DNA from: Bog-756 sp963833585
GTDB lineage: Bacteria > Actinomycetota > Acidimicrobiia > Acidimicrobiales > RAAP-2
Reading direction: 5' to 3'
Length of the DNA stretch: 64,000 bases
NCBI GenBank assembly: GCA_963833585.1
Contig: CAWHYF010000005.1
Coordinates: 1,178,001-1,242,000 of the forward strand
Shown: piece by piece, positions 24,416 through 32,985 of the stretch
Layout of the letters: each line of letters starts with the position of its first letter
Position numbering within the stretch: the stretch's first letter is position 1
Notes under the pieces: model-generated
The model's database searches: none
What the model was told of the DNA's origin: nothing
Seen by the model: the letters and a program-made list of their open reading frames with translations, nothing else
Made by a program: the position numbers and the translations under genes

Positions 24416-25713
24416 AGGACCGACTCCCCCTGCTTCGGCACCCGGAGACCGCCATCCACCGGCACGGAGGTCGATCCGGCCCCGACCACCGACTCGTACA
24501 CGGCCCGGTACCGGTCGGCCACCCGCGGCCAGGCGAACTCCTCCACCCGGGTCGCACCGGCGGCGGCCAGGGAGTGGCGAAGGTCGTCGTCGGTCACCAC
24601 CTGCTCCAGGGCCGCGGCGAACCCGGCGGTGTCGAAGGGGTCGATCAACACCCCGTCCACCCCGTCTCGCACAAACTCCGGTGGGCCGCCCCGGGTGGTG
24701 GCCATGGTCGCCACCCCCGCACGCCATCCCTCGAGGACCACGATGCCGAACGGCTCGAGCCGACTGGGCATCACGAAGACCTCGGCTCCGGCCATGACCG
24801 TCCCTACCTGCTGTCGGCTCAGGCGGCCCGGGAAGTGCACCCGGTCGGCGATGCCGAGCTCGTCGGCCAGCGCCCGGAGATCCCCGAGGGCCGAGCCTGC
24901 CCCTCCGATGACCAGGTCGACCGAGTCCCGTGCCCGATCGGTGGCGGCGTACGCCGCGAGCAGGAGGTCGAAGCCCTTCTTCCCCACCACCCGACCCAGG
25001 GCGAGGACGTAGGGACGCTCCGGGAGGACGAGGGCGGCCGAGGGAGCCGGCTGGGTCGGCGGATCCCCGAGACCGGGCGGCTCGGGGCCAGCGCCGCGGT
25101 GGTCGTCGTCGGGGTCGGCCGCCGACCCGGAATGGGCTCCGGCCACGTCGACTCCGTTGACGATGACGACGCCGCCATCGGGGGTGAGGCCGAACCGCTG
25201 CTCGGCGTCGGCCAAGGTGAAGGACGAGCACCCGGTCACCACGGCGGCCGACCGGATGCCCCGGCGGAGCGCCTTCCGAAGGGTCCAGGACTTCTCGAAG
25301 ATGTCCGAGTCGTCCATCATCGTCTCGCCCTGCAGGGTGACCACCAGCGGCAATCGGGCGAAGCGGGCCAACGCCGTGGCGTAGGCGCCGTTGGGACCGA
25401 AGCACACGACGTGCAGCACGTCGGGTCGGAACGCATGGACGGCGTTGCGCAAGGAGAACAGGGTCCGGGGCCCGATGGTGGCCGAGCGGTAGATCGACGA
25501 CCACCTCCCCCCGGGGAGCGGCATGGGGAACCGACGCACGATCAGGCCGTCGCGGACCTCGACGGTCTCGGGCTTGGCATCGTTTCCGTGGAGGGTCCAG
25601 ATCTCCACGTCGTCTCCGGCGTCCACCAGGGTCAGTGCCAGGTGACGCGTCAGTTCCTCGACGCCGCCCACCGCCGGCGGATAGGCACTGGGGAGGAGTG
25701 CGATCCGGGTCAC
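24412..25713 (-). CDS. GT4-family glycosyltransferase heading the carrier-protein operon
   Basis: 433 residues from GTG 25713. The acceptor domain opens IALLPSAYPPAVGGVEELTR. The donor domain has LALGRVVGKKGFDLLLAAYA and the EX7E region RLEPFGIVVLEGWRAG. An insertion of about 45 Pro/Asp-rich residues (near 200-245) separates the halves. It is translationally coupled to the phosphopantetheinyl transferase, which ties a sugar-transfer step to the aminoacyl-carrier system. Sugar donor and acceptor are unknown. Confidence 0.87.
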   Translation of the reverse strand: MTRIALLPSAYPPAVGGVEELTRHLALTLVDAGDDVEIWTLHGNDAKPETVEVRDGLIVRRFPMPLPGGRWSSIYRSATIGPRTLFSLRNAVHAFRPDVLHVVCFGPNGAYATALARFARLPLVVTLQGETMMDDSDIFEKSWTLRKALRRGIRSAAVVTGCSSFTLADAEQRFGLTPDGGVVIVNGVDVAGAHSGSAADPDDDHRGAGPEPPGLGDPPTQPAPSAALVLPERPYVLALGRVVGKKGFDLLLAAYAATDRARDSVDLVIGGAGSALGDLRALADELGIADRVHFPGRLSRQQVGTVMAGAEVFVMPSRLEPFGIVVLEGWRAGVATMATTRGGPPEFVRDGVDGVLIDPFDTAGFAAALEQVVTDDDLRHSLAAAGATRVEEFAWPRVADRYRAVYESVVGAGSTSVPVDGGLRVPKQGESVL

Positions 25714-25810
25714 GGTCGCCCCTCCGGTCCGGCCCCGGCCGCGCCGAAGCCCCGGCTCGCCCTGGCGGACGGCACTACCTCGGAGCAGAGAATGGGGCAC
25801 ATGGGCGATC

Positions 25811-26860
25811 TCACGGGATGGTCGGGTTCATCCACGGCTCGACCGCGGCCAGGGTCGACCCCGTCGGGAGCGGAGCCAGCTGGCTCCAGTTCCCCACACC
25901 CGGCGACCAGTAGTTGGAGAAGGCCGCCGCGTACCAGCCGGAGAGAAAGCCCTGCTCGGCGCAGTCGCAATTCGGGGCCCAACTGGCCGGATGGATACCC
26001 AGGATGTTCTCGATCTGGGCCTCACCGCCCTGGGGCTCGACGGCGGCCGCGTCCACCTCGTGGGCGATCTCGAAGGCGGTGATGCCGGCCAGATGCTCCA
26101 CGGTCTCGCCCGGATAGACGTAGAGCACCGACGTGCCGCCGGTCTGACCCCAGGTGAAGGTGGTGTTGCCGTAGAAGCCGGGCGACGGGGCGGCCGAGAT
26201 GGGCTCGAACTGGATGGTGTAGCCCGGAATGCTCTGCCAGGGGTAGCGGACCAGGGCCAGGGCTTGGGCCCCCATCTGGTCGGGCGTCAGCGAGTCGGTG
26301 GCCGCCGGAGGCGCCGAGGGGGCGGCCGTGGTCGGGGGGGCAGCCGCTGCCGCCGGGGTCGGGGGCGCGGTCGGTGCCGCGGTGGTGGCCGCGGGGCCGG
26401 TGGTGGCGGTTGACGGGGTGGTGGCGGGGGAGGTGGTGACCGGCGGCGTGGTCACGGCGGTGGGCGCCGGAACCGTGGCGTGGACCCGTGCCCCGGTGTC
26501 GGCGGACTCGGCCCCGGATCGGGGGGGCACACCCGAGCCGACCAACAGCACGGACGCCAGCACCACTGCGGCCACCAGGGCCGCCACTGCCGCCTCCAGC
26601 CGGAGCAGGGAGCGACGCTGCGAGAAGGTGGCCCGGCGCAGCCCGGCCCAGAGCCCGCCGGTGCGCCGGTCGGGTCCGATGTAGCCGTCCGAGAGGACGA
26701 GCGAAGGATCGTCCAGCACCGCCAGGGCGTCGGAGGGGAGCGACTCCCCGGTGGACGGCATGGCGGAGGGCACCGCGGGTGCGTCGGCCCAGGCCCGCGG
26801 ACGCGCCGGGGCCGCACCTGCTACAGGGGCGGAATTCGCTTCCGTCACGGTGGACGCCAT
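25811..26860 (-). CDS. Membrane-anchored protein with an apparently inactivated metallopeptidase-like domain
   Basis: 349 residues. The cytoplasmic part holds LSDGYIGPDRRTGG (about 57-70). One membrane helix follows (VAALVAAVVLASVLLVGSG), then about 90 residues of Pro/Thr/Ala-rich linker, then an outside domain. That domain resembles actinobacterial secreted proteins that end with an HELGH zinc site and a final Glu-bearing helix. Here the first His is Phe (AFEIAHEVDAA, about 260) and the later helix reads GWYAAAFSNYW without the Glu. It therefore likely lacks peptidase activity and may be a binding domain. CDC (NCDCAEQG) is kept. Confidence 0.65.
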   Translation of the reverse strand: MASTVTEANSAPVAGAAPARPRAWADAPAVPSAMPSTGESLPSDALAVLDDPSLVLSDGYIGPDRRTGGLWAGLRRATFSQRRSLLRLEAAVAALVAAVVLASVLLVGSGVPPRSGAESADTGARVHATVPAPTAVTTPPVTTSPATTPSTATTGPAATTAAPTAPPTPAAAAAPPTTAAPSAPPAATDSLTPDQMGAQALALVRYPWQSIPGYTIQFEPISAAPSPGFYGNTTFTWGQTGGTSVLYVYPGETVEHLAGITAFEIAHEVDAAAVEPQGGEAQIENILGIHPASWAPNCDCAEQGFLSGWYAAAFSNYWSPGVGNWSQLAPLPTGSTLAAVEPWMNPTIP

Positions 26861-26982
26861 GTCATTTGATCGGCAGATTCCGCACCGACCTGAAGCCGTC
26901 GGTCGACCGCCTCGGGGGCAGCTGCGCCTTGGCCAGGGGCGGGTCGGCACCGGGGGCGGTTCCCCCGGGAGGGCCGCGGCCG

Positions 26983-27426
26983 TCAGTGGTTGCCGGGAGG
27001 GCCGGTGTCCTTGGGGGTGGCTGCGCCCGGGTGCGGGGCCGTGGCGCGGGCGGTGGCGGTGGCCGCCGGGCTCGGCCGCGGCGGGGTCCCCGGGGCGGGT
27101 GGCCGGGTGAGCTCCAGGGTGAGCGGGGCCACGATGAGCGTCGTGAGCGCGACCGCGGCCACCAGGTGCCACGGCCGCAACGACGGTGCGCCGCCGGAGC
27201 GGCGGGGGTGACGGGGGAACCGGGACGGCCGGGTCGGCTGCTCCGGGCCCCCGTCCTCCGAGTCTCTGGTGATGGGTCGGCGCTCCGGTCCCACGTAGTC
27301 GTCGGTGATGATCAACCGGTTGGCGTACAGGTCGGTCAGCAGGGAGGCGGGAACCGGGTCCTCACCCCCGGGCACCGGGGCCGCCGGCACTACGTCGGGA
27401 CGCGCCAGCAGATCCGAGGCGGTCAC
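26983..27426 (-). CDS. Small single-TM protein sharing a cytoplasmic motif with its neighbour
   Basis: 147 residues if GTG 27426 is used; the frame is open upstream and the start is uncertain. The cytoplasmic part has LIITDDYVGPERRPITR, the same motif type as the next gene. A membrane helix follows (HLVAAVALTTLIVAPLTL), then a Pro/Ala/Thr-rich outside tail. No enzymatic domain is visible. It lies between the polymerase-glycosyltransferase fusion and the pseudo-peptidase, in the same direction, and may be a scaffold of the polysaccharide export machinery. Confidence 0.55.
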   Translation of the reverse strand: MTASDLLARPDVVPAAPVPGGEDPVPASLLTDLYANRLIITDDYVGPERRPITRDSEDGGPEQPTRPSRFPRHPRRSGGAPSLRPWHLVAAVALTTLIVAPLTLELTRPPAPGTPPRPSPAATATARATAPHPGAATPKDTGPPGNH

Positions 27427-27562
27427 CAGCTGGACCGACCGCTGCCCCTCCGCCCTCCTCCGCACGATGCCCCTGACCGACAGCACCCACCGGTATCGGC
27501 ACGACCGACCCCGGGCTGAAGCCCCCGTGGCCCAGGACGGCGTGATCAGAAGGACGGCGTGA

Positions 27563-30073
27563 TCAGATGGACAGTCCCAGTGACCGGTAGGCCGCCGCCG
27601 TGCCCCGGGCCGTCTCCGGCCAGCTGAGGCGCCGGACCCGCTCGGCGCCGACCCGGGCGAGATCGCGGCGGCGGGCCTCGTCGGCCAACAGGTCCCGCAA
27701 GGTCTGCGCCAGTCCCTCCGCATCCCCGGGCCGGAAGATGGCCGCCCCGTCCCCGACCACCTCGACCACCGAGGGCACCGGCGTGCTGACCACGGGTGCA
27801 CCGCAGGCCATGGCCTCGAGGGGCGGCAGCCCGAATCCCTCGTACCGGGAGGCGTAGCCGACCAGGGTGGCCGCCCCGTAGAGCGACGGGAGGTCCGCGG
27901 TCGGTACGTGCCCGATCTCCACCACGTCGTCGGGTGCCTGGTGCCGCCACAGGCTGTGACCGGTCACGACCAGGGGCACGGCCACCCGCCGGCAGGCATC
28001 GGCCAGGGTGGCCAAGTCCTTGCGAGGCTCGATGTTGCCCACGTGGAGCACGAAACACTCGGGCAGGCCGTACGCCGCCCGGACCCGGGCCACGTCATCT
28101 GCCCCGGGAGGTTGCATGCCGGGCGCGGGAGCCGAATGGACGATCAGCGACGACTTGCCCACCAGCGCGCTGATCCGCTCGGCGGTGAAGGCCGATACGG
28201 CCACGATCACGTCGGCGCGGCGAAGGGCGTGGCGGACCAGGAGCCGCTCGCCGGCCACCCGCAGGCGGGGAAAGGCCCACGGGGTGTCGAAGATCGCCAT
28301 GTCGTGGACCGTCGAGACCGCCGGGATGGCCTGGCGCAGCGGCAGATCGACGTCCAGGCCGTGGAACAGGTCGGCCGGACCGAAACCCAATCCCCCGGTC
28401 AGGGCGCGGGTCACCCCGCGCGACTCCCGGACCACGTGGGCGCCGATCCCGGGCGGCAGTTCGCCCGCGCCGCCGGGACGGACGGCCGCCACCAACTCCG
28501 CGTCGACCTCGGAGCGGAGGGCGCCGAGCAGCTCCCGGATGTAGGTGCTGACCCCGCCGCCCCGAGCCTCGAGGGGGAGGGCGTTGAACAGGAGGCGGGG
28601 TCGGGGCGCGCTCACCGGGGCTGGGGCGCGGGACTGGTTCCGAGCGCCGTTCGGAACGGTGCCGCCAGGACGGTCCTGGCCCATCTGGCGGCATGGTCGA
28701 GTCGCGCGACCCGGCCGCGACCCAGACGATCCGCGTCCCACCACGGCCGGGACCTTCTGCCCCGACGAGGGCAGGGGCCCGTCCAGGCCCCCGGCGTCGG
28801 CCATTCCGAGCGACATGCCGGCGATCACGAATGGGGGGATCATGCTCGCCCCGATCCAGAAGATGTCGAACAGCCCGTCGACGTAGTGGCCCAGCAGGAC
28901 CACCAGTCCCAGGGTCCCGACGGCACGGGGGAGCCGGGCCATGGTGCGCATGGTCATGAAGACCAGGTAGAAGAAGGCCAACGAACCGACGATGCCGGTG
29001 GACGCCAGGTTGTCGATCAGGACGTTGGGCGGCGTGGTGACGGCGACATACTGGGGCAGGCTGAAGAAGTGCATCCCTTCGCCGAGCACCGGGCTCTGGC
29101 GCCACACGTGGATGGCGTCGCTGAACTGGCCGAGCCGGATGGACACCGAGTTGAACTTGGGGTTGTTCCGTGCCGCCAGGGAGAAGCTGTAGTAGAGGGC
29201 GACGATCAGAGGGACGCACCCGAGCAGCATGAATTTGGACTGCCGCCGGACCTCCGGATTGAGGAGGGTGGCCACGGCGATGGCCAGGATGAGCGAGATG
29301 GCGGCCTGTCTCGACTGCGAGGCCAGCAGCCCGCCGATACAGAGGAGCTCGCAGATCCGGGCCTCCCCCTTCCCCAGTCCCACCCACTGCGGCCTGAGCT
29401 GGGCCACCAGCACGGCCACCCACAGCACCGCACCGATGGAGTTCTTCTGGTACACGCCCCATTGGGCCGGGAGGAAATGGGTGCTGACGGCATGCTCCAT
29501 GGCCACCACGGCCAGGATCGACGATCCCCAGAGGAACAAGCGGATGGCCTGACTGGTCCGGTTGTTGGTGGCCACCACCCATCCGACCAGGACGCTCGCC
29601 GCCAGATAGGACAGCCGGTGGCACCACTCGACGATGTCGTAGCGGTTGGGATTGGCCACCACCACGATGATCAGCACGGCCTGGTACCAGACGATGCCGC
29701 GGAAGAACTGGCGGAGGAAGACGGCCTCGCTCCAGCGGACGTGGAACAGGCAGACCACGCCACCGATGAAGACCATCAGATCGGCGACGCTCAGATTGGT
29801 GCTGGATCCCCCCACCCGCTGCAGGAGGAGCGAACCGGGGAGGACGAGCACCGCCAGCAGGACCGGGTCGGCCACGTAGAGGCCGAAGACCAGGAGGGAC
29901 CCGCCGACAGCCAGCGCCAGGCGCTCACTGCCGTTGGCCGCCACCCCTACGGCCACGGCCACCAGCACCACGACGGTCCAGGCCCCGGCCAGCTTCACCC
30001 CGCGATGCCGTTCGTGCGCCCCTGAGCCGCGGCGGAGGAGCCGGTCCAGCCCGAACTTGGGGATCTGACTCAT
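27563..30073 (-). CDS. O-antigen ligase/polymerase fused to a GT4 glycosyltransferase
   Basis: 836 residues from ATG 30073, with GAGGA 5 nt upstream (13 further residues are possible from 30112). Residues 1-430 are a polytopic membrane protein of the Wzy/WaaL type: about ten helices plus a periplasmic loop with RLGQFSDAIHVWRQSPVLGE, matching the family's Arg-rich loop. A Pro/Arg/Ser linker of about 60 residues follows. The rest is a complete GT4: LLFNALPLEARGGGVSTYIR, FVLHVGNIEPRKDLATLADA and YEGFGLPPLEAMACGAPVVS. Ligation/polymerisation outside and glycosyl transfer inside would be tethered in one chain. Confidence 0.85.
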   Translation of the reverse strand: MSQIPKFGLDRLLRRGSGAHERHRGVKLAGAWTVVVLVAVAVGVAANGSERLALAVGGSLLVFGLYVADPVLLAVLVLPGSLLLQRVGGSSTNLSVADLMVFIGGVVCLFHVRWSEAVFLRQFFRGIVWYQAVLIIVVVANPNRYDIVEWCHRLSYLAASVLVGWVVATNNRTSQAIRLFLWGSSILAVVAMEHAVSTHFLPAQWGVYQKNSIGAVLWVAVLVAQLRPQWVGLGKGEARICELLCIGGLLASQSRQAAISLILAIAVATLLNPEVRRQSKFMLLGCVPLIVALYYSFSLAARNNPKFNSVSIRLGQFSDAIHVWRQSPVLGEGMHFFSLPQYVAVTTPPNVLIDNLASTGIVGSLAFFYLVFMTMRTMARLPRAVGTLGLVVLLGHYVDGLFDIFWIGASMIPPFVIAGMSLGMADAGGLDGPLPSSGQKVPAVVGRGSSGSRPGRATRPCRQMGQDRPGGTVPNGARNQSRAPAPVSAPRPRLLFNALPLEARGGGVSTYIRELLGALRSEVDAELVAAVRPGGAGELPPGIGAHVVRESRGVTRALTGGLGFGPADLFHGLDVDLPLRQAIPAVSTVHDMAIFDTPWAFPRLRVAGERLLVRHALRRADVIVAVSAFTAERISALVGKSSLIVHSAPAPGMQPPGADDVARVRAAYGLPECFVLHVGNIEPRKDLATLADACRRVAVPLVVTGHSLWRHQAPDDVVEIGHVPTADLPSLYGAATLVGYASRYEGFGLPPLEAMACGAPVVSTPVPSVVEVVGDGAAIFRPGDAEGLAQTLRDLLADEARRRDLARVGAERVRRLSWPETARGTAAAYRSLGLSI

Positions 30074-30410
30074 GGAATCCTCGGGGGCTCGCTCATTGGA
30101 CCATTGATCCATCGGCTGTCACCACCGGCCAACTTGAGCTGCGCGCCGGGCCGGCGCGCCAGGCACCGGGCCCCCCGATTGTGGCTCAAGGTGACCCACG
30201 ACTGTGACGACGCTTTCTACGACCGCTGCTCCACGTCGTATCGCCGTGACATGACGCCCCGGAGCCCTGGTCACCGGCACCAAGGAACGGATATGGCATC
30301 CCACACACAGGACGAAGCGAAGGTCAGCTCCGGATCGGGGTGCCTCGCACCGGCGGTACCACTCTGCCCACTCCTCGGCCCCGGCCGGCTCCCGCAGAAG
30401 TGAGCGACCG
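30074..30410. promoter_or_regulatory. Divergent control region of the polysaccharide genes
   Basis: 337 bp without a credible gene, between the polymerase fusion (minus) and the tyrosine kinase (plus), so both promoters should be here. I cannot pick a convincing -35/-10 pair. The main structure is the perfect palindrome at 30141-30159. A wider repeat, TTGAGC (30134-30139) and GCTCAA, flanks it. Confidence 0.4.
30141..30159. repeat. Perfect 19-bp palindrome, possible operator
   Basis: GCGCGCCGG, a central G, then CCGGCGCGC: 9-bp arms with no mismatch. It lies 68 bp before the polymerase-fusion start and 250 bp before the kinase start. With a 1-nt centre it cannot form a useful RNA hairpin, so a dimeric DNA-binding protein site is the better reading. 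Confidence 0.45.
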
Positions 30411-32042
30411 TTGACCTTCCGCCAATTCCTGTCGGTCCTGTGGCGTCGACGCCTGACCATCCTGGTCAGCATCGTGGTCGCCGTGGTGGCGGCGTTCGCC
30501 TACTCGAAGGTGCAGACCCCGAAGTACCAGTCCACCGCCATGATCCAGGAGAACGGCATCAGCACCACGGCGTCGGGAGGCCAGAATTCGCCGGTCACCC
30601 TCCCTGATCCGGTCCAGGAGCTGGGAAGCACCGACGTCCAGATGCGGGCGGCCAAGATCCTGGGCGACACCGACGCCCGCGGCGTGGCGGCCGGCGTGAC
30701 CGGTACCGTCGATCCGACCACCGGTCAGCTGGACGTCACCGCCACCGACGCCGATCCGGCCAGGGCCCAAGCGGTGGCCAAGGCCTACTCGCAGGCCTAC
30801 GTCGACCAGATCCAAGCGCTGGTGCAGGCCCAGATCGACAAGCTCAACACCGAGCTGGGCACGCTCCAGAACCAGATCGCCACCCTCCAGAAGAGCGACC
30901 CCTCGGGCACCAACGCGGTGATCACCGCCCAGATCACCGGCCTCACCACCACCCTCAGCTCGCTGCAGTCCCAGCTGACCAGTGTGCAGTTCGGCGAGCC
31001 CTACGCCAGCGTGCAGGTGACCGCCGGGTTCCCCGGGGCACCCTCGGGGATCGGCCGGTCGAAGCTGCTGGCCATCGGCTTCATCGCCGGCCTCCTGGCC
31101 GGCTGCGGCATCGCACTGGCCCGGGAACAGCTGGACACCCGACTCCGGACCAGTCCCGACCTCGCCGGGATCACCGACGCCCCCATCCTGGCTGAGCTCC
31201 CCCAGGACGGTGAGGTGCGATCGGGGGAGGTGACGATCGCCATGGTGCAGGCCCCCCAGTCACAGATGGCCGAGGCCATCCGTGAGCTCCGGACCAGTCT
31301 GCGGGTGATCCTGGATGACGCGCCCTGTCCGCTGATCACCCTGACCAGCCCCCAACCCGGCGACGGCAAGACCTTCGTCGCCGCCAACCTGGCGGCGGCC
31401 TGGGCCATGAGCGGCAGCAAGGTCATCGTGGTCTCGGCGGACTTTCGCCGACCCCGCATCGAGGAGATCTTCGGCCTCCCCCTGGGCGGGCACCCCGGCC
31501 TGGCCGATCTCATCCGCTCCAACTGGAAGACCCCCGAACCGAGCCGCCGGCCGTCCGATCTCCGGGCGACGGCGGGATCGCCGCTGGGCGGCTACGACCG
31601 GTTCCCAACCAACTCCGGGCCGGAACGGGGTCGGCACACCGCGGGCCCCTCCCCGGAGACCGATCCCTCGTCGGTCGCCGCCCACCTGGTGGACAGTGGG
31701 ATCTGGGGACTCCAGATCCTCCCGGCCGGGATCCAGCTCGACAATCCGAGTGAGCTGTTCGGCAGCCCGGGCATGCAGCCGGTGATCGATCAGCTTCGCC
31801 TGCTGGCCGACGTGGTCCTGATCGATACCCCACCGGTCCTGGTGGTGCCGGACACGGCCATCATCGGCACGTTCACCCGGGGTGCCGTGGTGGTGGCGGC
31901 CGAGGGCAAGACCGACCGGGGCGAGCTCGACCGCACGGTCCAGCGTCTGGAGTCGACCAACTGCCGGGTGCTCGGGGTCGCCCTCAACCGGGTGCGGCGC
32001 GCCTCGGCCAGTTCGTACCAGGCCTACGCCTACAAGCAATGA
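30411..32042 (+). CDS. Wzz/Wzc-type polysaccharide co-polymerase and tyrosine autokinase
   Basis: 543 residues from TTG 30411. Residues 1-35 form the first membrane helix (LTILVSIVVAVVAAFAYSKV). A periplasmic Wzz-type coiled coil follows, and a second helix (KLLAIGFIAGLLAGCGIAL) leads to the cytoplasmic BY-kinase. That has Walker A SPQPGDGKT (about 312), A' VIVVSADFRRPRI and Walker B VVLIDTPPVLVVPD. The tail SSYQAYAYKQ supplies the tyrosine cluster. About 60 low-complexity residues (near 367-423) are inserted between A' and the later core. It controls chain length and export in the inner membrane. Confidence 0.9.
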   Translation: MTFRQFLSVLWRRRLTILVSIVVAVVAAFAYSKVQTPKYQSTAMIQENGISTTASGGQNSPVTLPDPVQELGSTDVQMRAAKILGDTDARGVAAGVTGTVDPTTGQLDVTATDADPARAQAVAKAYSQAYVDQIQALVQAQIDKLNTELGTLQNQIATLQKSDPSGTNAVITAQITGLTTTLSSLQSQLTSVQFGEPYASVQVTAGFPGAPSGIGRSKLLAIGFIAGLLAGCGIALAREQLDTRLRTSPDLAGITDAPILAELPQDGEVRSGEVTIAMVQAPQSQMAEAIRELRTSLRVILDDAPCPLITLTSPQPGDGKTFVAANLAAAWAMSGSKVIVVSADFRRPRIEEIFGLPLGGHPGLADLIRSNWKTPEPSRRPSDLRATAGSPLGGYDRFPTNSGPERGRHTAGPSPETDPSSVAAHLVDSGIWGLQILPAGIQLDNPSELFGSPGMQPVIDQLRLLADVVLIDTPPVLVVPDTAIIGTFTRGAVVVAAEGKTDRGELDRTVQRLESTNCRVLGVALNRVRRASASSYQAYAYKQ

Positions 32043-32133
32043 CCGGAGGGGCCATGGTTCGAGACCGGGCCGCCTCCACCCTGGCGTGCGGGTCGTTCCC
32101 CGCTCCCACCCGACTCCCGGAGGCCGGCATCCG

Positions 32134-32985
32134 ATGATGACCTCCTCGGTCAACGTGGTGGTGGTCGCCTACGGCGCGCCCGGACTGCTCGACGCCTGCC
32201 TGGGGGCCCTCGGTGGCGAGTTCCCGGTGTGGGTGGTGGACAACTCGTCCCAGGAGAAGATCCGGGAGCTGTCCGAGCGTCACGGCGCCACCTACGTGGA
32301 TCCCGGACACAACCTCGGGTTTGCCGGCGGGGTCAACCTGGGACTGGCCCAACTCGACCGCCCGGCCGACGACGTACTCCTGCTGAACCCCGATGCCCAG
32401 ATCTCCGCCCAGGACGTGGTCGAGTTGCAGCGGTGTCTGCACGCCGCCTCCGGAACCGCCTGTGTGGCTCCGGCTCAGCTGGATCGGGCCGAAGGGGCGG
32501 CGGCCAGGGTGGGGTGGCCGTTCCCGACCCCGCTCGGTGCCTGGGTCGAGGCGGTGGGGCTCGGAAGGCTCCGGCGGAGGACCGACTTCGTGATCGGATC
32601 GGTCCTGCTGCTGCACGCCGGGGCGCTGGCCGAGGTGGGGCCGTTCGACGAGCGCTTCTTCCTCTACGCCGAGGAGACCGACTGGCAGCGCCGCGCCCAT
32701 GGGCTCGGGTGGAGCGTCACCATCTGTCCCGACGTGATCGCCCTGCACGAGGGGGCCGGGACCGACGGTGACCCCACGACCCGGGAGATCCACTTCCATG
32801 CGTCGCACGAGCGCTATCTGCGCAAGTACTACGGGAGCCCGGGATGGCAGGTCTACCGGGCCGGGGCCATGAGCGGGGCCCTGATCCGCGCCGTGGTCCT
32901 GCCCAGACCGCGGGGCCGCGCCGCAGCCGCCCGGTTCCACCTCTACCGGCAGGGCCCCTGCCGGGTCGAGGCCCGAAGCACGTGA
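32134..32985 (+). CDS. GT2-family glycosyltransferase (rhamnosyltransferase-like)
   Basis: 283 residues from ATG 32134. A GT-A fold with VNVVVVAYGAPGLLDACLGA, FPVWVVDNSS, GHNLGFAGGVNLGL and DDVLLLNPDAQIS, the DxD-type nucleotide-sugar site. FDERFFLYAEETDWQRRAH is typical of rhamnosyltransferases of the WsaE/RfbN group. It probably extends the lipid-linked repeat unit on the cytoplasmic face. Its stop overlaps the start of the next glycosyltransferase (GTGA). Confidence 0.88.
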   Translation: MMTSSVNVVVVAYGAPGLLDACLGALGGEFPVWVVDNSSQEKIRELSERHGATYVDPGHNLGFAGGVNLGLAQLDRPADDVLLLNPDAQISAQDVVELQRCLHAASGTACVAPAQLDRAEGAAARVGWPFPTPLGAWVEAVGLGRLRRRTDFVIGSVLLLHAGALAEVGPFDERFFLYAEETDWQRRAHGLGWSVTICPDVIALHEGAGTDGDPTTREIHFHASHERYLRKYYGSPGWQVYRAGAMSGALIRAVVLPRPRGRAAAARFHLYRQGPCRVEARST

